Shown here piece by piece: positions 1 to 8,459 of a stretch of DNA of 64,000 nucleotides. The stretch is from positions 434,001 through 498,000 of the forward strand of contig NZ_JAZHSD010000001.1 of the NCBI RefSeq assembly GCF_036924745.1, given 5' to 3'. The DNA is from Bradyrhizobium sp. AZCC 1693. GTDB lineage: Bacteria; Pseudomonadota; Alphaproteobacteria; Rhizobiales; Xanthobacteraceae. Position 1 is the stretch's first letter. Each line of letters opens with the position of its first letter. The notes beneath the pieces were generated by a model that was given only the letters and a program-made list of their open reading frames with translations, was not told the DNA's origin and did not search any database. The position numbers and the translations under genes are program-made.

Positions 1-1
1 G

Positions 2-622
2 ATGGCCAATACGCGCGACCCGATCCTCAAGCCGGTCCCGATCCTGTCACTGCGTCCGACCCAGATGACGGTCGGGCTGCGAGAGGTAAAGGAGAAGCGC
101 AAGCGCTGGCGGGAGCACAAGTCGGAAAAGAAGCGCGCCGAGCTGCTCGGCAAGCACATGATCCCGGTCGTGCTCGGGCCGGATGAGCACCATTACGTCG
201 TCGACCATCATCATCTGGCGCGTGCACTGCATGACGAGGGCGTCGAGCATGTCCTGGTCACGGTCATCGGCGATCTCACCATGGTCGAGCGCGAAGCGTT
301 CTGGACCGTGATGGACCACAGGAGATGGGCCTATCCCTACGACGCCATGGGTGAACGCCGGCACTACGGGGATCTTCCGAAATCGGTGTCCGGGCTCAAG
401 GACGATCCGTTCCGCAGCCTCGCCGGCGAATTGCGCCGCGTCGGCGGCTTTGCAAAGGACATTACCCCGTTCAGCGAATTTCTGTGGGCGGATTTCCTGC
501 GCCACAAGATCTCGCGCAAAAGCGTCGAGGAGAATTTCGACAAGGCGATGGAGAAGGCGCTCGGCTTTGCCAGGAGCAAGGACGCGGTCTATCTGCCAGG
601 CTGGTGCGGACCCGCCGATTAA
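2..622 (+). CDS. ParB/Srx-like nuclease-domain protein
   Basis: A 206-aa soluble protein that reads as the ParB-like family with a ParB/sulfiredoxin N-terminal fold (the ParBc_2 type). The N-terminal part has the usual layout: a short lead (PVPILSLRPTQMTVGLREV), a basic stretch, then the core pattern IPVVLGPDEHHYVVDHHHLARAL (residues about 53-76), whose His/Asp-rich segment is the family hallmark. The C-terminal half is specific to this subfamily, and I cannot assign a biochemical role. It is not a canonical chromosome-partitioning ParB: there is no helix-turn-helix and no parA neighbour. The ATG lies at the second base of the window, so an upstream in-frame start cannot be excluded. It converges with the mgtC-like gene, 10 nt away. 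Confidence 0.75.
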   Translation: MANTRDPILKPVPILSLRPTQMTVGLREVKEKRKRWREHKSEKKRAELLGKHMIPVVLGPDEHHYVVDHHHLARALHDEGVEHVLVTVIGDLTMVEREAFWTVMDHRRWAYPYDAMGERRHYGDLPKSVSGLKDDPFRSLAGELRRVGGFAKDITPFSEFLWADFLRHKISRKSVEENFDKAMEKALGFARSKDAVYLPGWCGPAD

Positions 623-632
623 TTAATAGCGG

Positions 633-1118
633 CTACGTCGGTAGTTTGTCCGACGGAGGCGGTTCCTGTGCCGTCTCGTCCTTGCCGCCAAGCCTCTTGT
701 GCAACCAGCGTTCCATTCGGCCGCCAACGGTCAGGATCGCAAACGTGATGGCCAATGCGATCGTGACCAATCGCCATTGTCCGAGACCGCAGACAATTCC
801 GATGCAGGCCGCCAGCCAGGTGCAGGCGGCACTGGTGAGCCCGCGAACCCTGAAATGACGTCCCGCGTGGACAATGACCCCGGCGCCGAGAAAACCGATC
901 CCGGTCAGGATTCCCTGAATCACCCGGCTGCCGGCGTCCGACACGATGTTGGCGTTGTCCGAATGGACCATCACCGTCAGCATGGCCGTCGCAAGGCTGA
1001 CCAGCCCCAGCGTCTTCAATCCGATCGGCTTTCCCTGCAGATCGCGGTTGAGACCGATCAGGCCGCCCGCGAGCGTGGCGACGCCGAGACGCAATATGAT
1101 TTCGGTCCACTCCAGCAA
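633..1118 (-). CDS. MgtC/SapB family membrane protein
   Basis: A 161-aa inner-membrane protein of the MgtC/SapB family. The N-terminal half is strongly hydrophobic with about four predicted membrane segments, and carries the family's GGLIGLNRDLQGKPIGLKT motif (about residues 18-36) and a conserved glycine-rich segment (GILTGIGFLGAGVIV). MgtC proteins help cells cope with low magnesium and modulate the F-type ATPase in enterobacteria and mycobacteria; here the function is inferred from family only. I chose a TTG start at 1118 because a GGAGG Shine-Dalgarno lies 9 nt upstream. The gene follows the AhpD-like gene by 37 nt on the same strand and may be co-transcribed with it. The regulatory C-terminal domain of longer MgtC proteins is missing. 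Confidence 0.85.
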   Translation of the reverse strand: MLEWTEIILRLGVATLAGGLIGLNRDLQGKPIGLKTLGLVSLATAMLTVMVHSDNANIVSDAGSRVIQGILTGIGFLGAGVIVHAGRHFRVRGLTSAACTWLAACIGIVCGLGQWRLVTIALAITFAILTVGGRMERWLHKRLGGKDETAQEPPPSDKLPT

Positions 1119-1155
1119 CGCGGGAAACCTCCGGGCCTCAGGCTAATTCTCAGGG

Positions 1156-1734
1156 CTATTTCGGCAGCCGCCCCATCATGTAGAATTCGTCGTTCGGGCG
1201 CATCGCGGTGACGTTGGCCAACCGGTTCGACAGCGCAAAGAAGGCCGCGATCGCTGCGATATCCCAGATGTCGTCGTCGGAAAAGCCGTGGCCCGCGATC
1301 TCGGCGAAATCCGCTTCCGAAACCGTGTTGGCCTCCTGGCTCACCTTCATGGCGAAGTCGAGCATGGCGCGCTGCCGCGGCGTGATGTCGGCCTTGCGGT
1401 AGTTGACGGCGATCTGGTCGGCGATGACAGGATTCTTGGCCCGGATGCGCAGGATCGCCCCATGGGCAATCACGCAGTAATGGCACTGGTTGGCGGCGGA
1501 CGTCGCCACCACGATCATCTCGCGCTCGGCCTTGGAAAGCCCGCTGTCCTTTTCCATCAACGCGTCGTGATAGGCAAAAAAGGCGCGAAACTCGTCAGGA
1601 CGATAAGCCAGCGTCAGGAAGACGTTCGGGACGAAGCCGGATTTCTCCTGCACCGCGAGGATCCGGGTGCGGATGTCCTCCGGCAGCTTGTCGATGGCGG
1701 GCGGCTGAAATCGTTTGGTGGCGGGCTTGCTCAT
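1156..1734 (-). CDS. peroxidase-related CMD/AhpD-like protein
   Basis: A roughly 192-aa member of the carboxymuconolactone decarboxylase/AhpD superfamily, 'peroxidase-related enzyme' subgroup. The diagnostic stretch is SAANQCHYCVIAHGAILR, where the CxxC pair followed by a nearby His is the redox site of AhpD-type alkylhydroperoxidases; the upstream Glu (KAEREMIVVATS) is also in place. A cytoplasmic thiol peroxidase or disulfide reductase role is expected, and the physiological substrate is unknown. The reading frame can be extended to 1779, but the ATG at 1734 (MSKPATKRF) is a better start because the extra residues look non-coding. It probably shares a transcript with the mgtC-like gene downstream. 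Confidence 0.8.
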   Translation of the reverse strand: MSKPATKRFQPPAIDKLPEDIRTRILAVQEKSGFVPNVFLTLAYRPDEFRAFFAYHDALMEKDSGLSKAEREMIVVATSAANQCHYCVIAHGAILRIRAKNPVIADQIAVNYRKADITPRQRAMLDFAMKVSQEANTVSEADFAEIAGHGFSDDDIWDIAAIAAFFALSNRLANVTAMRPNDEFYMMGRLPK

Positions 1735-1842
1735 GAAAGGTTCCGGCTTAAGGCCGCGAGGCGGCGTTGCCGGGACCATATAGCGTTTTGGGCTGAGGTG
1801 GATACCGGCCCGCGTGAAGAAATCACGCGAGCCTTGCTGCCG

Positions 1843-3600
1843 TCAGCGCAGCGGCTTTTTCAGGAGCGAGAACCGGTCGGGGTCCAGCCCCATCGAGGGC
1901 TGCAGCATCGGCGCTTCCACCGGCGTCATGACGCGGGCGGCAGGCCGGTCGTTGATGCCGGGATCGTTCGGCACGTCGCGGTTCGAGGTGGCGCCGCGCC
2001 AGCGGTCCAGCACGGCCGAGACGAAATGCATGTCGTGGCCGGCGGTGACCGACGGCACGGACGCGATGGTGGCTTCGCTGCGCGGCAGTTGGTGGACCGG
2101 AACCTCCTTGAAGCGCAGGCGCGTCGGCAGCGCCACGCCTTCGCCGAAGGCCAGCACTTCGCGGGTGCCGAGCGAGGGCACGAACGACAGGAGGTTCGCG
2201 GCGGCGTCCGAGACCGCCGAGCGCAACAGCGCCTGGTCGCGGTCGTTGGCAAGCCGCATCGCAAACAGCGTGTTGCACTGGGAGATGATGGTGGCGTCGA
2301 GTTCTGCCGGACGCTGGGTGACGAGGCCGAGAAAGACGCCGTATTTGCGGCCCTCCTTGGCGATGCGCGAAACGGCTTTCCGGGTCGGGCCGAAACCGAT
2401 GTTGCGGTCGGCCGAGGCGTAGCGGTGCGCCTCTTCGCAAACGAACAGCAGCGGCGACACGCCGTCGCTCCACAGGCCGAAATCGAACGCCATGCGGCAC
2501 AGCACCGACACGACGGAATCGACGACTTCGGCGGGGAAGCCGGCGAGCTGCATAATGGTCATCGGCCGGCCATTGGCGGGCAGGCGGAACAGATGGCTGA
2601 TCACCTCCGCCATGGTGTCGCCGCCGACATTGGCGTTGTCGAACATGAAGGTGTAGCGCGGATCGTTGCGCACGGTCTCGATGCGCGAAATCAGCTTGTG
2701 ATAGATGATGCGCGAGGAGCGGTTCTCCAGCTTGCCCATCCGTTCATCGATCAGCGAGATCAGATCGGTCAGCCGGTAGGGCACCGGCGTATCGACGGTG
2801 TAGCCGCCCGACTTCTGGTCCATGCGCTTGAGCCCGAGCCGGTCGGAGTTCTGGTACTGGGTGTAGATCCCCTTCGCCATCGGGATGACTTCGGCGAGAA
2901 CGTCGAGTTCTTCCGGCACGCCTGGACGGCCGCCGAACAGGACGTCCACAATCTCTTCGAAATTGAACAGCCAGAACGGCAGTTTCAGGTTGCGCGGGTT
3001 GAGCACCAGCGCACGGTCGCCGAAGCAGCGGCCATACTCGTTGTGGACGTCGAGCAGGAATACCCGCAGGTTCGGCCGGGCTTTAAGAATCTCGTTGAGC
3101 AGCAGCGAAACGCTGGTCGATTTGCCGACGCCGGTGGAGCCGAGCACCGCGAAGTGCTTGGAAAGCATCTCCTCGACATCGACATAGGCGATGACGGAAC
3201 GGTCCTGCTGCAGGGTGCCGACGTTGATCTGGTCCGATCCGCTCGGCGCATAGACGGTGCGGAGGTCCTCGGCGGTAACGAGGTCGACGGCATCGCCGAT
3301 GGTCGGATAGTTGGTCACGCCGCGCTGAAACTTGGGGCGGTCCCCACCGGAAATCTCGCCGAGCAGGTCGACCGATGCGGTCGCCATGTATTCATCGGAG
3401 CTCGGCTGGTTCTCGCACGACACCTCGGTGATCATCGCAATGATGGTGGTGGCGGTCGCACAGCGAATACTGATGAAGCGGCCGACGGTGGCACGCGCTT
3501 CGGAGACGGGCATCGGGCCCGCGGCCAGAAGTCCGACCCGGGCGAGGGAGCCACGCACGGAAATCACACGTCCAAAGGATGTCACGGTATTGGATCTCAT
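1843..3600 (-). CDS. HerA-like (DUF87) P-loop ATPase
   Basis: A 585-aa FtsK/HerA-superfamily ATPase. The N-terminal about 100 residues form a HAS-barrel-like region, followed by the Walker A motif GSTGVGKS (about residues 154-161), a DVHNEYGR segment, a Walker B-like LLFVCEEAHRY, and a C-terminal arginine-rich sensor region (KEGRKYGVFLGLVTQRPAELD). HerA-type hexamers translocate DNA and usually work with the NurA nuclease in end resection; no nurA-like gene lies nearby, so here it is an orphan. Bacterial homologues also occur in defence systems, but the surroundings give no support for that. No strong ribosome-binding site precedes the ATG at 3600. Both strands are open over most of the gene because of the high GC content. 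Confidence 0.85.
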   Translation of the reverse strand: MRSNTVTSFGRVISVRGSLARVGLLAAGPMPVSEARATVGRFISIRCATATTIIAMITEVSCENQPSSDEYMATASVDLLGEISGGDRPKFQRGVTNYPTIGDAVDLVTAEDLRTVYAPSGSDQINVGTLQQDRSVIAYVDVEEMLSKHFAVLGSTGVGKSTSVSLLLNEILKARPNLRVFLLDVHNEYGRCFGDRALVLNPRNLKLPFWLFNFEEIVDVLFGGRPGVPEELDVLAEVIPMAKGIYTQYQNSDRLGLKRMDQKSGGYTVDTPVPYRLTDLISLIDERMGKLENRSSRIIYHKLISRIETVRNDPRYTFMFDNANVGGDTMAEVISHLFRLPANGRPMTIMQLAGFPAEVVDSVVSVLCRMAFDFGLWSDGVSPLLFVCEEAHRYASADRNIGFGPTRKAVSRIAKEGRKYGVFLGLVTQRPAELDATIISQCNTLFAMRLANDRDQALLRSAVSDAAANLLSFVPSLGTREVLAFGEGVALPTRLRFKEVPVHQLPRSEATIASVPSVTAGHDMHFVSAVLDRWRGATSNRDVPNDPGINDRPAARVMTPVEAPMLQPSMGLDPDRFSLLKKPLR

Positions 3601-4091
3601 GAATTGGGGTCTGGCCCCCCATTATGGGCAGCGCCGGCTAGCGAAACGGTTAAACAGGCGGGGTTTCGTATCAGCTAAATCCGCGGCATCTGGGTCAGGA
3701 TTCGTTTTTGCAGCGGAGTCCCGTCAGCACCGTCGGGTGTCAGTTGCGCTGGAAAATAAGGGCTTTCTTGCATTTCCGGCCATGCGTGACGCCGGCTTCG
3801 GATTAATCATTCGTTTACCACCTCGCACGAGAGCCACCGGCCGCCGGGCGCGTCTCGGTAACCTCCGATGCTGGATCGCGGAATGGAGCCAGCACGTGTG
3901 CAAGGTAACCGATTGCTAACCGCAAGTTGTAACGCCCCTTCCATTAGTGCTGCGTAACAATATCGCAGGGGGGCGCTTCGGAAGTCCGGGTTCCTTTGCG
4001 GGGTTCGATCGCACGCTAACTTTCATCTGGCGCAGCACCTGCCGCCAAACCGGAGCATCTTGGCGGAACACGCGCGGGGGAGGCATCTCGG
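3601..4091. other. intergenic region, no gene seen
   Basis: About 490 bp between the divergently oriented HerA-like ATPase and the GGDEF/EAL protein. Short open frames here lack ribosome-binding sites and family resemblance. The composition looks more AT-rich than the flanks between about 3640 and 3960, as expected for a double promoter region, but I could not identify convincing -35/-10 pairs, an operator or an RNA gene. Confidence 0.5.
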
Positions 4092-6002
4092 GTGGACATC
4101 GACAGCGGCCAGCAAATGTCGGGCGATGCTGCCGGCCCCGCGCAAGGAGCCGGAGCAATCACGCGGCTTGCGGCATGCTGCGTGCTGCTCGCGACGGCGG
4201 TTGTCGGCGACATTGCGACCCTGGAATGGAGTCTTCGCGAACGCCTCCTGCTGGCGCTCGTCGCCGTGCTGGCGGTGGCCGCCGGATTGCTGCTGCGGCG
4301 TGACCGGTTGACCGATCAACGGCTGGCGGTGGAGCGGCGCCAGCTCTCGATCGCCGTGAACAACATCCCGCAAGGCCTTGTTCTCTATGATGCATCCGCG
4401 CGGATCATCATTTGCAACCAGCCCTATCTCGACATGTTCGGACTATCGCCCGATGTGGCCAAGCCCGGCTGCAGCATGCAGCGGCTGATCGCCCACCGGA
4501 AGGAAACCGGATCATTCGACGGCGACGTCGATGCGTTCTGCAACGCGATCATCCAAACGGTGAGGCTCGGCAAAGCGACGCGGCAGCTTACGGAAGCGCC
4601 GGGTGGCCGGGCGATCGAGATCATCAACCGGCCGCTGAAAGGCGGCGGATGGGTCGCGACCATCGAAGACATCACCGAGCGCAGGCGCGCGGACGAGAAG
4701 ATCGCGCATCTGGCGCATTATGACGGTTTGACCGACCTGCCGAACCGGATCCTGTTCCGCGAGCGGTTGGAAGCCTCGCTGAAAGCGATCCGGCCGGGCG
4801 AGCAACTGGCAGTGCTCTATATCGACATCGACGAGTTCAAGAGCGTCAACGACGCGCTCGGCCATCCGACCGGCGATGAATTGCTCAAGGGCGTCGCCGA
4901 GCGTCTGCGCGGTTGCCTCAAGGAAACCGACGTGGCGGCCCGGCTCGGCGGCGACGAGTTCGCCGTGATTCAAACCGCTATCAAGGATCGTTCGGAAACC
5001 GCTCGGCTCGTTGATGAAATCCATTCGGCGATCAGGCAGCCAATGGAATGCATGGGGCACCTGATCACGACCGATGCCAGCATCGGCATCGCACTTGCCC
5101 CCGGCGACGGGGCGGACCTCGATCAGTTGTTGAGGAATGCGGACCTCGCGCTCTACGGCGCCAAGGGCGACGGACGGCGAACCTACCGCTTCTTCGAGGC
5201 CGGCATGGATCGTCGCGCCCGGGCGCGGCGAAGCCTCGAGCTCGAGCTGCGCCAGGCGATCAGCGATGGCAGCCTCGAGCCCCATTATCAGCCGGTGGTG
5301 AATATCGAGGACGGCAAGATCAGTTGCTGCGAGGCGCTGCTGCGGTGGCGGCACCCCGAACGCGGCATGATCTCGCCGGCGGAATTCATCCCGATCGCGG
5401 AAGACAGCGGCCTGATCAATCAGCTCGGCCTGTGGGTGCTCAATACCGCCTGCGCCGAGGCCGCCACCTGGCCGGATCATGTTCGCGTCGCGGTCAACGT
5501 CTCGCCGGTGCAGTTCAGAAGCCAGTCGCTGGCGCTGAACGTGGCGGCGGCGCTCGCGGCCTGCGGTCTTCCCGCCAGCAGGCTGGAACTCGAGATCACC
5601 GAGGCCGTGCTCATTCGCGACGACGAAGCGGCGCTCGACATGCTGCACCAGTTGCGCAAGCTGGGTGTCCGGATCGCGCTGGATGATTTCGGCACCGGCT
5701 ATTCCTCGCTCAGCTACCTGCAGCGTTTCCCGTTCGACAAGATCAAGATCGATCGCTCCTTCATCAGGGATCTCGCCGGTCCCGGCGCGTCCTCGTCCAT
5801 CGTTCAGGCGGTGGTGAACATCGCGGCAGCCAGCGACATGACGACGACGGCGGAGGGTGTCGAAACCGAGCAGCAACGGAATCTGCTGTACATCCTCGGC
5901 TGCACCGAGATGCAGGGCTATCTGTTCAGCCCCGCGATACCAGCCGCCGAGGTGAGGCGGTTGTTGCTCTCGCACCGCGCCAGGGCCATGTCGGCTGCTT
6001 GA
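4092..6002 (+). CDS. membrane PAS-GGDEF-EAL cyclic-di-GMP enzyme
   Basis: A 636-aa bifunctional c-di-GMP protein. Order: two N-terminal membrane segments (about residues 24-68), a PAS-like sensor (about 80-195, ending in the DITERRRADEKI linker), a GGDEF domain with intact GGDEF at 286-290, and an EAL domain (about 380-625) with EALLRW, NVS, EITE, DDFGTGYSS and a KIKIDRSF element. The EAL active-site motifs are all present, so phosphodiesterase activity is plausible, and the cyclase signature is also intact. The product-inhibition site upstream of GGDEF reads KETD instead of RxxD and may be weakened. GTG start. A perfect 14-bp tandem duplication covers the stop codon. It is monocistronic, 65 nt before the MFS gene. 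Confidence 0.93.
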   Translation: MDIDSGQQMSGDAAGPAQGAGAITRLAACCVLLATAVVGDIATLEWSLRERLLLALVAVLAVAAGLLLRRDRLTDQRLAVERRQLSIAVNNIPQGLVLYDASARIIICNQPYLDMFGLSPDVAKPGCSMQRLIAHRKETGSFDGDVDAFCNAIIQTVRLGKATRQLTEAPGGRAIEIINRPLKGGGWVATIEDITERRRADEKIAHLAHYDGLTDLPNRILFRERLEASLKAIRPGEQLAVLYIDIDEFKSVNDALGHPTGDELLKGVAERLRGCLKETDVAARLGGDEFAVIQTAIKDRSETARLVDEIHSAIRQPMECMGHLITTDASIGIALAPGDGADLDQLLRNADLALYGAKGDGRRTYRFFEAGMDRRARARRSLELELRQAISDGSLEPHYQPVVNIEDGKISCCEALLRWRHPERGMISPAEFIPIAEDSGLINQLGLWVLNTACAEAATWPDHVRVAVNVSPVQFRSQSLALNVAAALAACGLPASRLELEITEAVLIRDDEAALDMLHQLRKLGVRIALDDFGTGYSSLSYLQRFPFDKIKIDRSFIRDLAGPGASSSIVQAVVNIAAASDMTTTAEGVETEQQRNLLYILGCTEMQGYLFSPAIPAAEVRRLLLSHRARAMSAA

Positions 6003-6017
6003 AGTCGGCTGCTTGAA
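5990..6017. repeat. 14-bp tandem duplication at a stop codon
   Basis: GTCGGCTGCTTGAA occurs twice back to back (5990-6003 and 6004-6017), with the TGA of the GGDEF/EAL gene inside the first copy. The protein end would be the same with one copy, so the duplication is probably neutral slippage. Confidence 0.9.
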
Positions 6018-6067
6018 ACGCCGGGCGCAGCTTGCTATCCAGTTCTGCATAACAAGAAACAGGGCAG

Positions 6068-7357
6068 GTGGACCGCGATGAATCGCGACAACGCATCTTG
6101 AGCGAGCCGGCGCCGCCTTCCGCGCTCGCACCATTCCGCGTCAGGAACTACCGCTTTCAATGGCCGGCCGATCTGCTCACCTCCTGGGCGTTCGAGATGG
6201 AAACGCTGATTCTCGGCTGGTACGTGCTGGTCGAGACCGGATCGGTGCTGCTGCTCACCTTGTTTGCCTCGCTCGGCTATGTCGGTACGCTGGTAGCGCC
6301 GATGTTCGGCGTTGTCGGCGACCGGATCGGTCACCGTGATTTGCTGGCGATGATGCGCGCGACCTACGCGGTGCTGGCGGCCGTGTTGATGACGCTGGCG
6401 CTGTCGGGCCAACTTGCACCGGTCTACGTCTTCATGGTCGCCGCCGTGATGGGCATCGTCCGCCCATCGGACCTCGGCGTGCGCGGTGCGCTGGTCGCGA
6501 CCATCATGCCGCATGGCCAATTGATCGGCGCGATCAGCATCTCGCGCACGACAATGGATACCGCGCGCATCGCCGGCGCGCTGAGCGGCGCCGGATTGTT
6601 TGCCGCGCTCGGCATGGGTCCGGCCTATGTGGCGATCGTCTGCCTTTATATTACCGCCACCGCGCTGACGCTGTGCATCGTGGCCCCGGCAAAGCCGGGC
6701 TCCGCGGGCGAGGCCGCCAGCGATGTGCTGAAGGCATCGCCGATGCGCGACCTGAAGGATGGCGTCGCCTATGTCTGGACCACGCCGCGGATGCAGGCCG
6801 CGCTGTGGGTGGCGTTCCTCGCCAACCTGACGGCCTATCCGCTCTCCAACGGCCTGCTGCCGTATATCGCCAAGGCGATCTACGGCACCAACCAGACCGG
6901 ACTTGGTTATCTGTCGGCGAGTTTCGCGATCGGCTCGCTGGCCGGTTCGATCGTGTTGAGCCTGGTCCGCGATCTCCGGGTGGCGCGGCTGATGATCGGC
7001 GCCACCGTCGTCTGGTACGCAACCTTGCTGGTGTTTGTGCAGATGCAGACGGTGCCGACCGCGATCATATGCCTGGTGGTGGCGGGCTTCTCGCAAAGCC
7101 TGGCCATGATCTCGATCGCCGTTATCCTGATGCGGACCGCGAGCGAGAATTTCCGCGGCCGGGTGATGGGGGTGCGCATGATGGTGATCTACGGCCTGCC
7201 GATCGGCCTGTTGGCCGCCGGCAGTCTGATCGACGAGATCGGATTTGCGGCGACCGGAACACTTTACGCGGCGGTCGGCCTGGCCTTGATGCTGGCGGTC
7301 ATGCTGCACTGGCGCGCTGATCTCTGGCACGTGCACGCGCCGGCGAATGCGCGGTGA
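6068..7357 (+). CDS. MFS transporter, MFS_3/enterobactin-exporter-like
   Basis: A 429-aa major facilitator superfamily protein with about 11-12 hydrophobic segments. The N-terminal pattern (PFRVRNYRFQWPADLLTSWAFEMETL) and the GDRIGHRDLL loop after helix 2 are typical of the MFS_3 group, which contains EntS-like exporters and many predicted drug or metabolite exporters. The substrate cannot be told from sequence, and no siderophore biosynthesis gene is near. GTG start at 6068, preceded by an AGGGCAG element; the nearby ATG at 6078 is out of frame. It converges with the Bug-family gene downstream, 27 nt away. Confidence 0.85.
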   Translation: MDRDESRQRILSEPAPPSALAPFRVRNYRFQWPADLLTSWAFEMETLILGWYVLVETGSVLLLTLFASLGYVGTLVAPMFGVVGDRIGHRDLLAMMRATYAVLAAVLMTLALSGQLAPVYVFMVAAVMGIVRPSDLGVRGALVATIMPHGQLIGAISISRTTMDTARIAGALSGAGLFAALGMGPAYVAIVCLYITATALTLCIVAPAKPGSAGEAASDVLKASPMRDLKDGVAYVWTTPRMQAALWVAFLANLTAYPLSNGLLPYIAKAIYGTNQTGLGYLSASFAIGSLAGSIVLSLVRDLRVARLMIGATVVWYATLLVFVQMQTVPTAIICLVVAGFSQSLAMISIAVILMRTASENFRGRVMGVRMMVIYGLPIGLLAAGSLIDEIGFAATGTLYAAVGLALMLAVMLHWRADLWHVHAPANAR

Positions 7358-7384
7358 TCCAACTGGCAAAGTCCGCGCAATCGC

Positions 7385-8362
7385 TCACTGCACCTTGATA
7401 TTCGCCTCTTTCAGCACCGGCTCCCACTTCGCGGCCTCCGCGCGCATGAAGGCGTCGAAATCCCTGGGCGAATTGCCGACCGGCGTGGCGCCCATCTTGT
7501 CCAACGCCGTGACAACGACCGGATCCTTCAGCGCAGCGGCAAGGTCGGCGTGGATTTTTGCGACCAGGTCAGGCGCCATGCCGGCGGGGCCGAGAAAGCC
7601 CCACCAGACCGAGGCGTCGTAGCCGGGGATGCCTGCCTCCGCGATCGTGGGAACGTCAGGCAATGCCTTCGAGCGCTGCGCCGTCGTCACCGCAAGCGCG
7701 CGCACCGCATTGCCTTCGAGCTGGCCGACCACTTCGGGCAGCGGATTGACGCTCATCGGAATCTCGCCGGCGATGACGGCGGTCAGCGCAGGGGCGCCGC
7801 CCTTGTAGGGGATCGCCTGGATCTTGACCTTGGCCATGTAGTTGAGAAGCTCGCCGGCGAGATGGGCCGAGGTGCCGTTGCCGGACATGCCGTACGATAA
7901 TGACTCCGGCTTTGCGCGCGCCGTCGCCAGCAACTCCTGCAAATTCTTCACCGGGCTATTCTTGGACACCACGATCGCGAGCGGCGAATAAGCGATCTCG
8001 CTGATGGCGGTAAAATCCTTGAAGGTGTCGTAGGGCAGCTTTGGATAGAAGAACTGGTTCAGCGGATGGCCGCTGGCGACCAGGATCAGCGTGTAGCCGT
8101 CCGGCGCGGATTGCGTCAGCGCCTGCGAGGCGATGATCCCGCCGGCGCCCGGACGATTTTCGATCACTGGCTGCTGGCCCCAGGTCTTCGACAGCGATTG
8201 CCCGAGCGTGCGCGCCAGCACGTCGACGGCGCCGCCGGCGGCGTAGGGCACCAGAATGCGCACGGGCCTGGTCGGGAACGTCTCCGCATGGACGTTGGTG
8301 CCGGCCAGCGAAAGCAGGGCGGCGGCGGCGACACTGCGGATGATTGTTCTGCGTGAGGGCAT
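7385..8362 (-). CDS. Bug-family (TctC) periplasmic binding protein
   Basis: A roughly 325-aa extracytoplasmic binding protein of the Bordetella uptake gene (Bug)/TctC family. It has an N-terminal signal peptide (MPSRRTIIRSVAAAALLSLAG, cleavage near HAE) followed by family motifs: FPTRPVRILVPYAAGGAVDV, the VIENRPGAGG segment, SAPDGYTL and PYKGG. These proteins bind carboxylates, and classical ones feed a TctA/TctB permease; none is encoded nearby. The start at 8362 is supported by an AAGGAAGGA Shine-Dalgarno; a longer frame to 8434 lacks one. It lies 97 nt downstream of the family 3 binding protein on the same strand and may be transcribed with it. Confidence 0.9.
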   Translation of the reverse strand: MPSRRTIIRSVAAAALLSLAGTNVHAETFPTRPVRILVPYAAGGAVDVLARTLGQSLSKTWGQQPVIENRPGAGGIIASQALTQSAPDGYTLILVASGHPLNQFFYPKLPYDTFKDFTAISEIAYSPLAIVVSKNSPVKNLQELLATARAKPESLSYGMSGNGTSAHLAGELLNYMAKVKIQAIPYKGGAPALTAVIAGEIPMSVNPLPEVVGQLEGNAVRALAVTTAQRSKALPDVPTIAEAGIPGYDASVWWGFLGPAGMAPDLVAKIHADLAAALKDPVVVTALDKMGATPVGNSPRDFDAFMRAEAAKWEPVLKEANIKVQ

Positions 8363-8459
8363 GAAGCGAAATCCTTCCTTGTTGGGCGTATCATTTGATA
8401 AATTCATCGGTCCTGCCTCGTTCGCGCGCACCAATTCCCGGCGAAGCAGCGTGGCATCG

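Noticed and set aside
1288..3678. Plus-strand open frame of about 796 codons opposite the HerA-like gene
   Set aside because: It is the antisense of the HerA gene; the translation is rich in Arg, Gly and His and has no domain. High GC keeps frames open on both strands.
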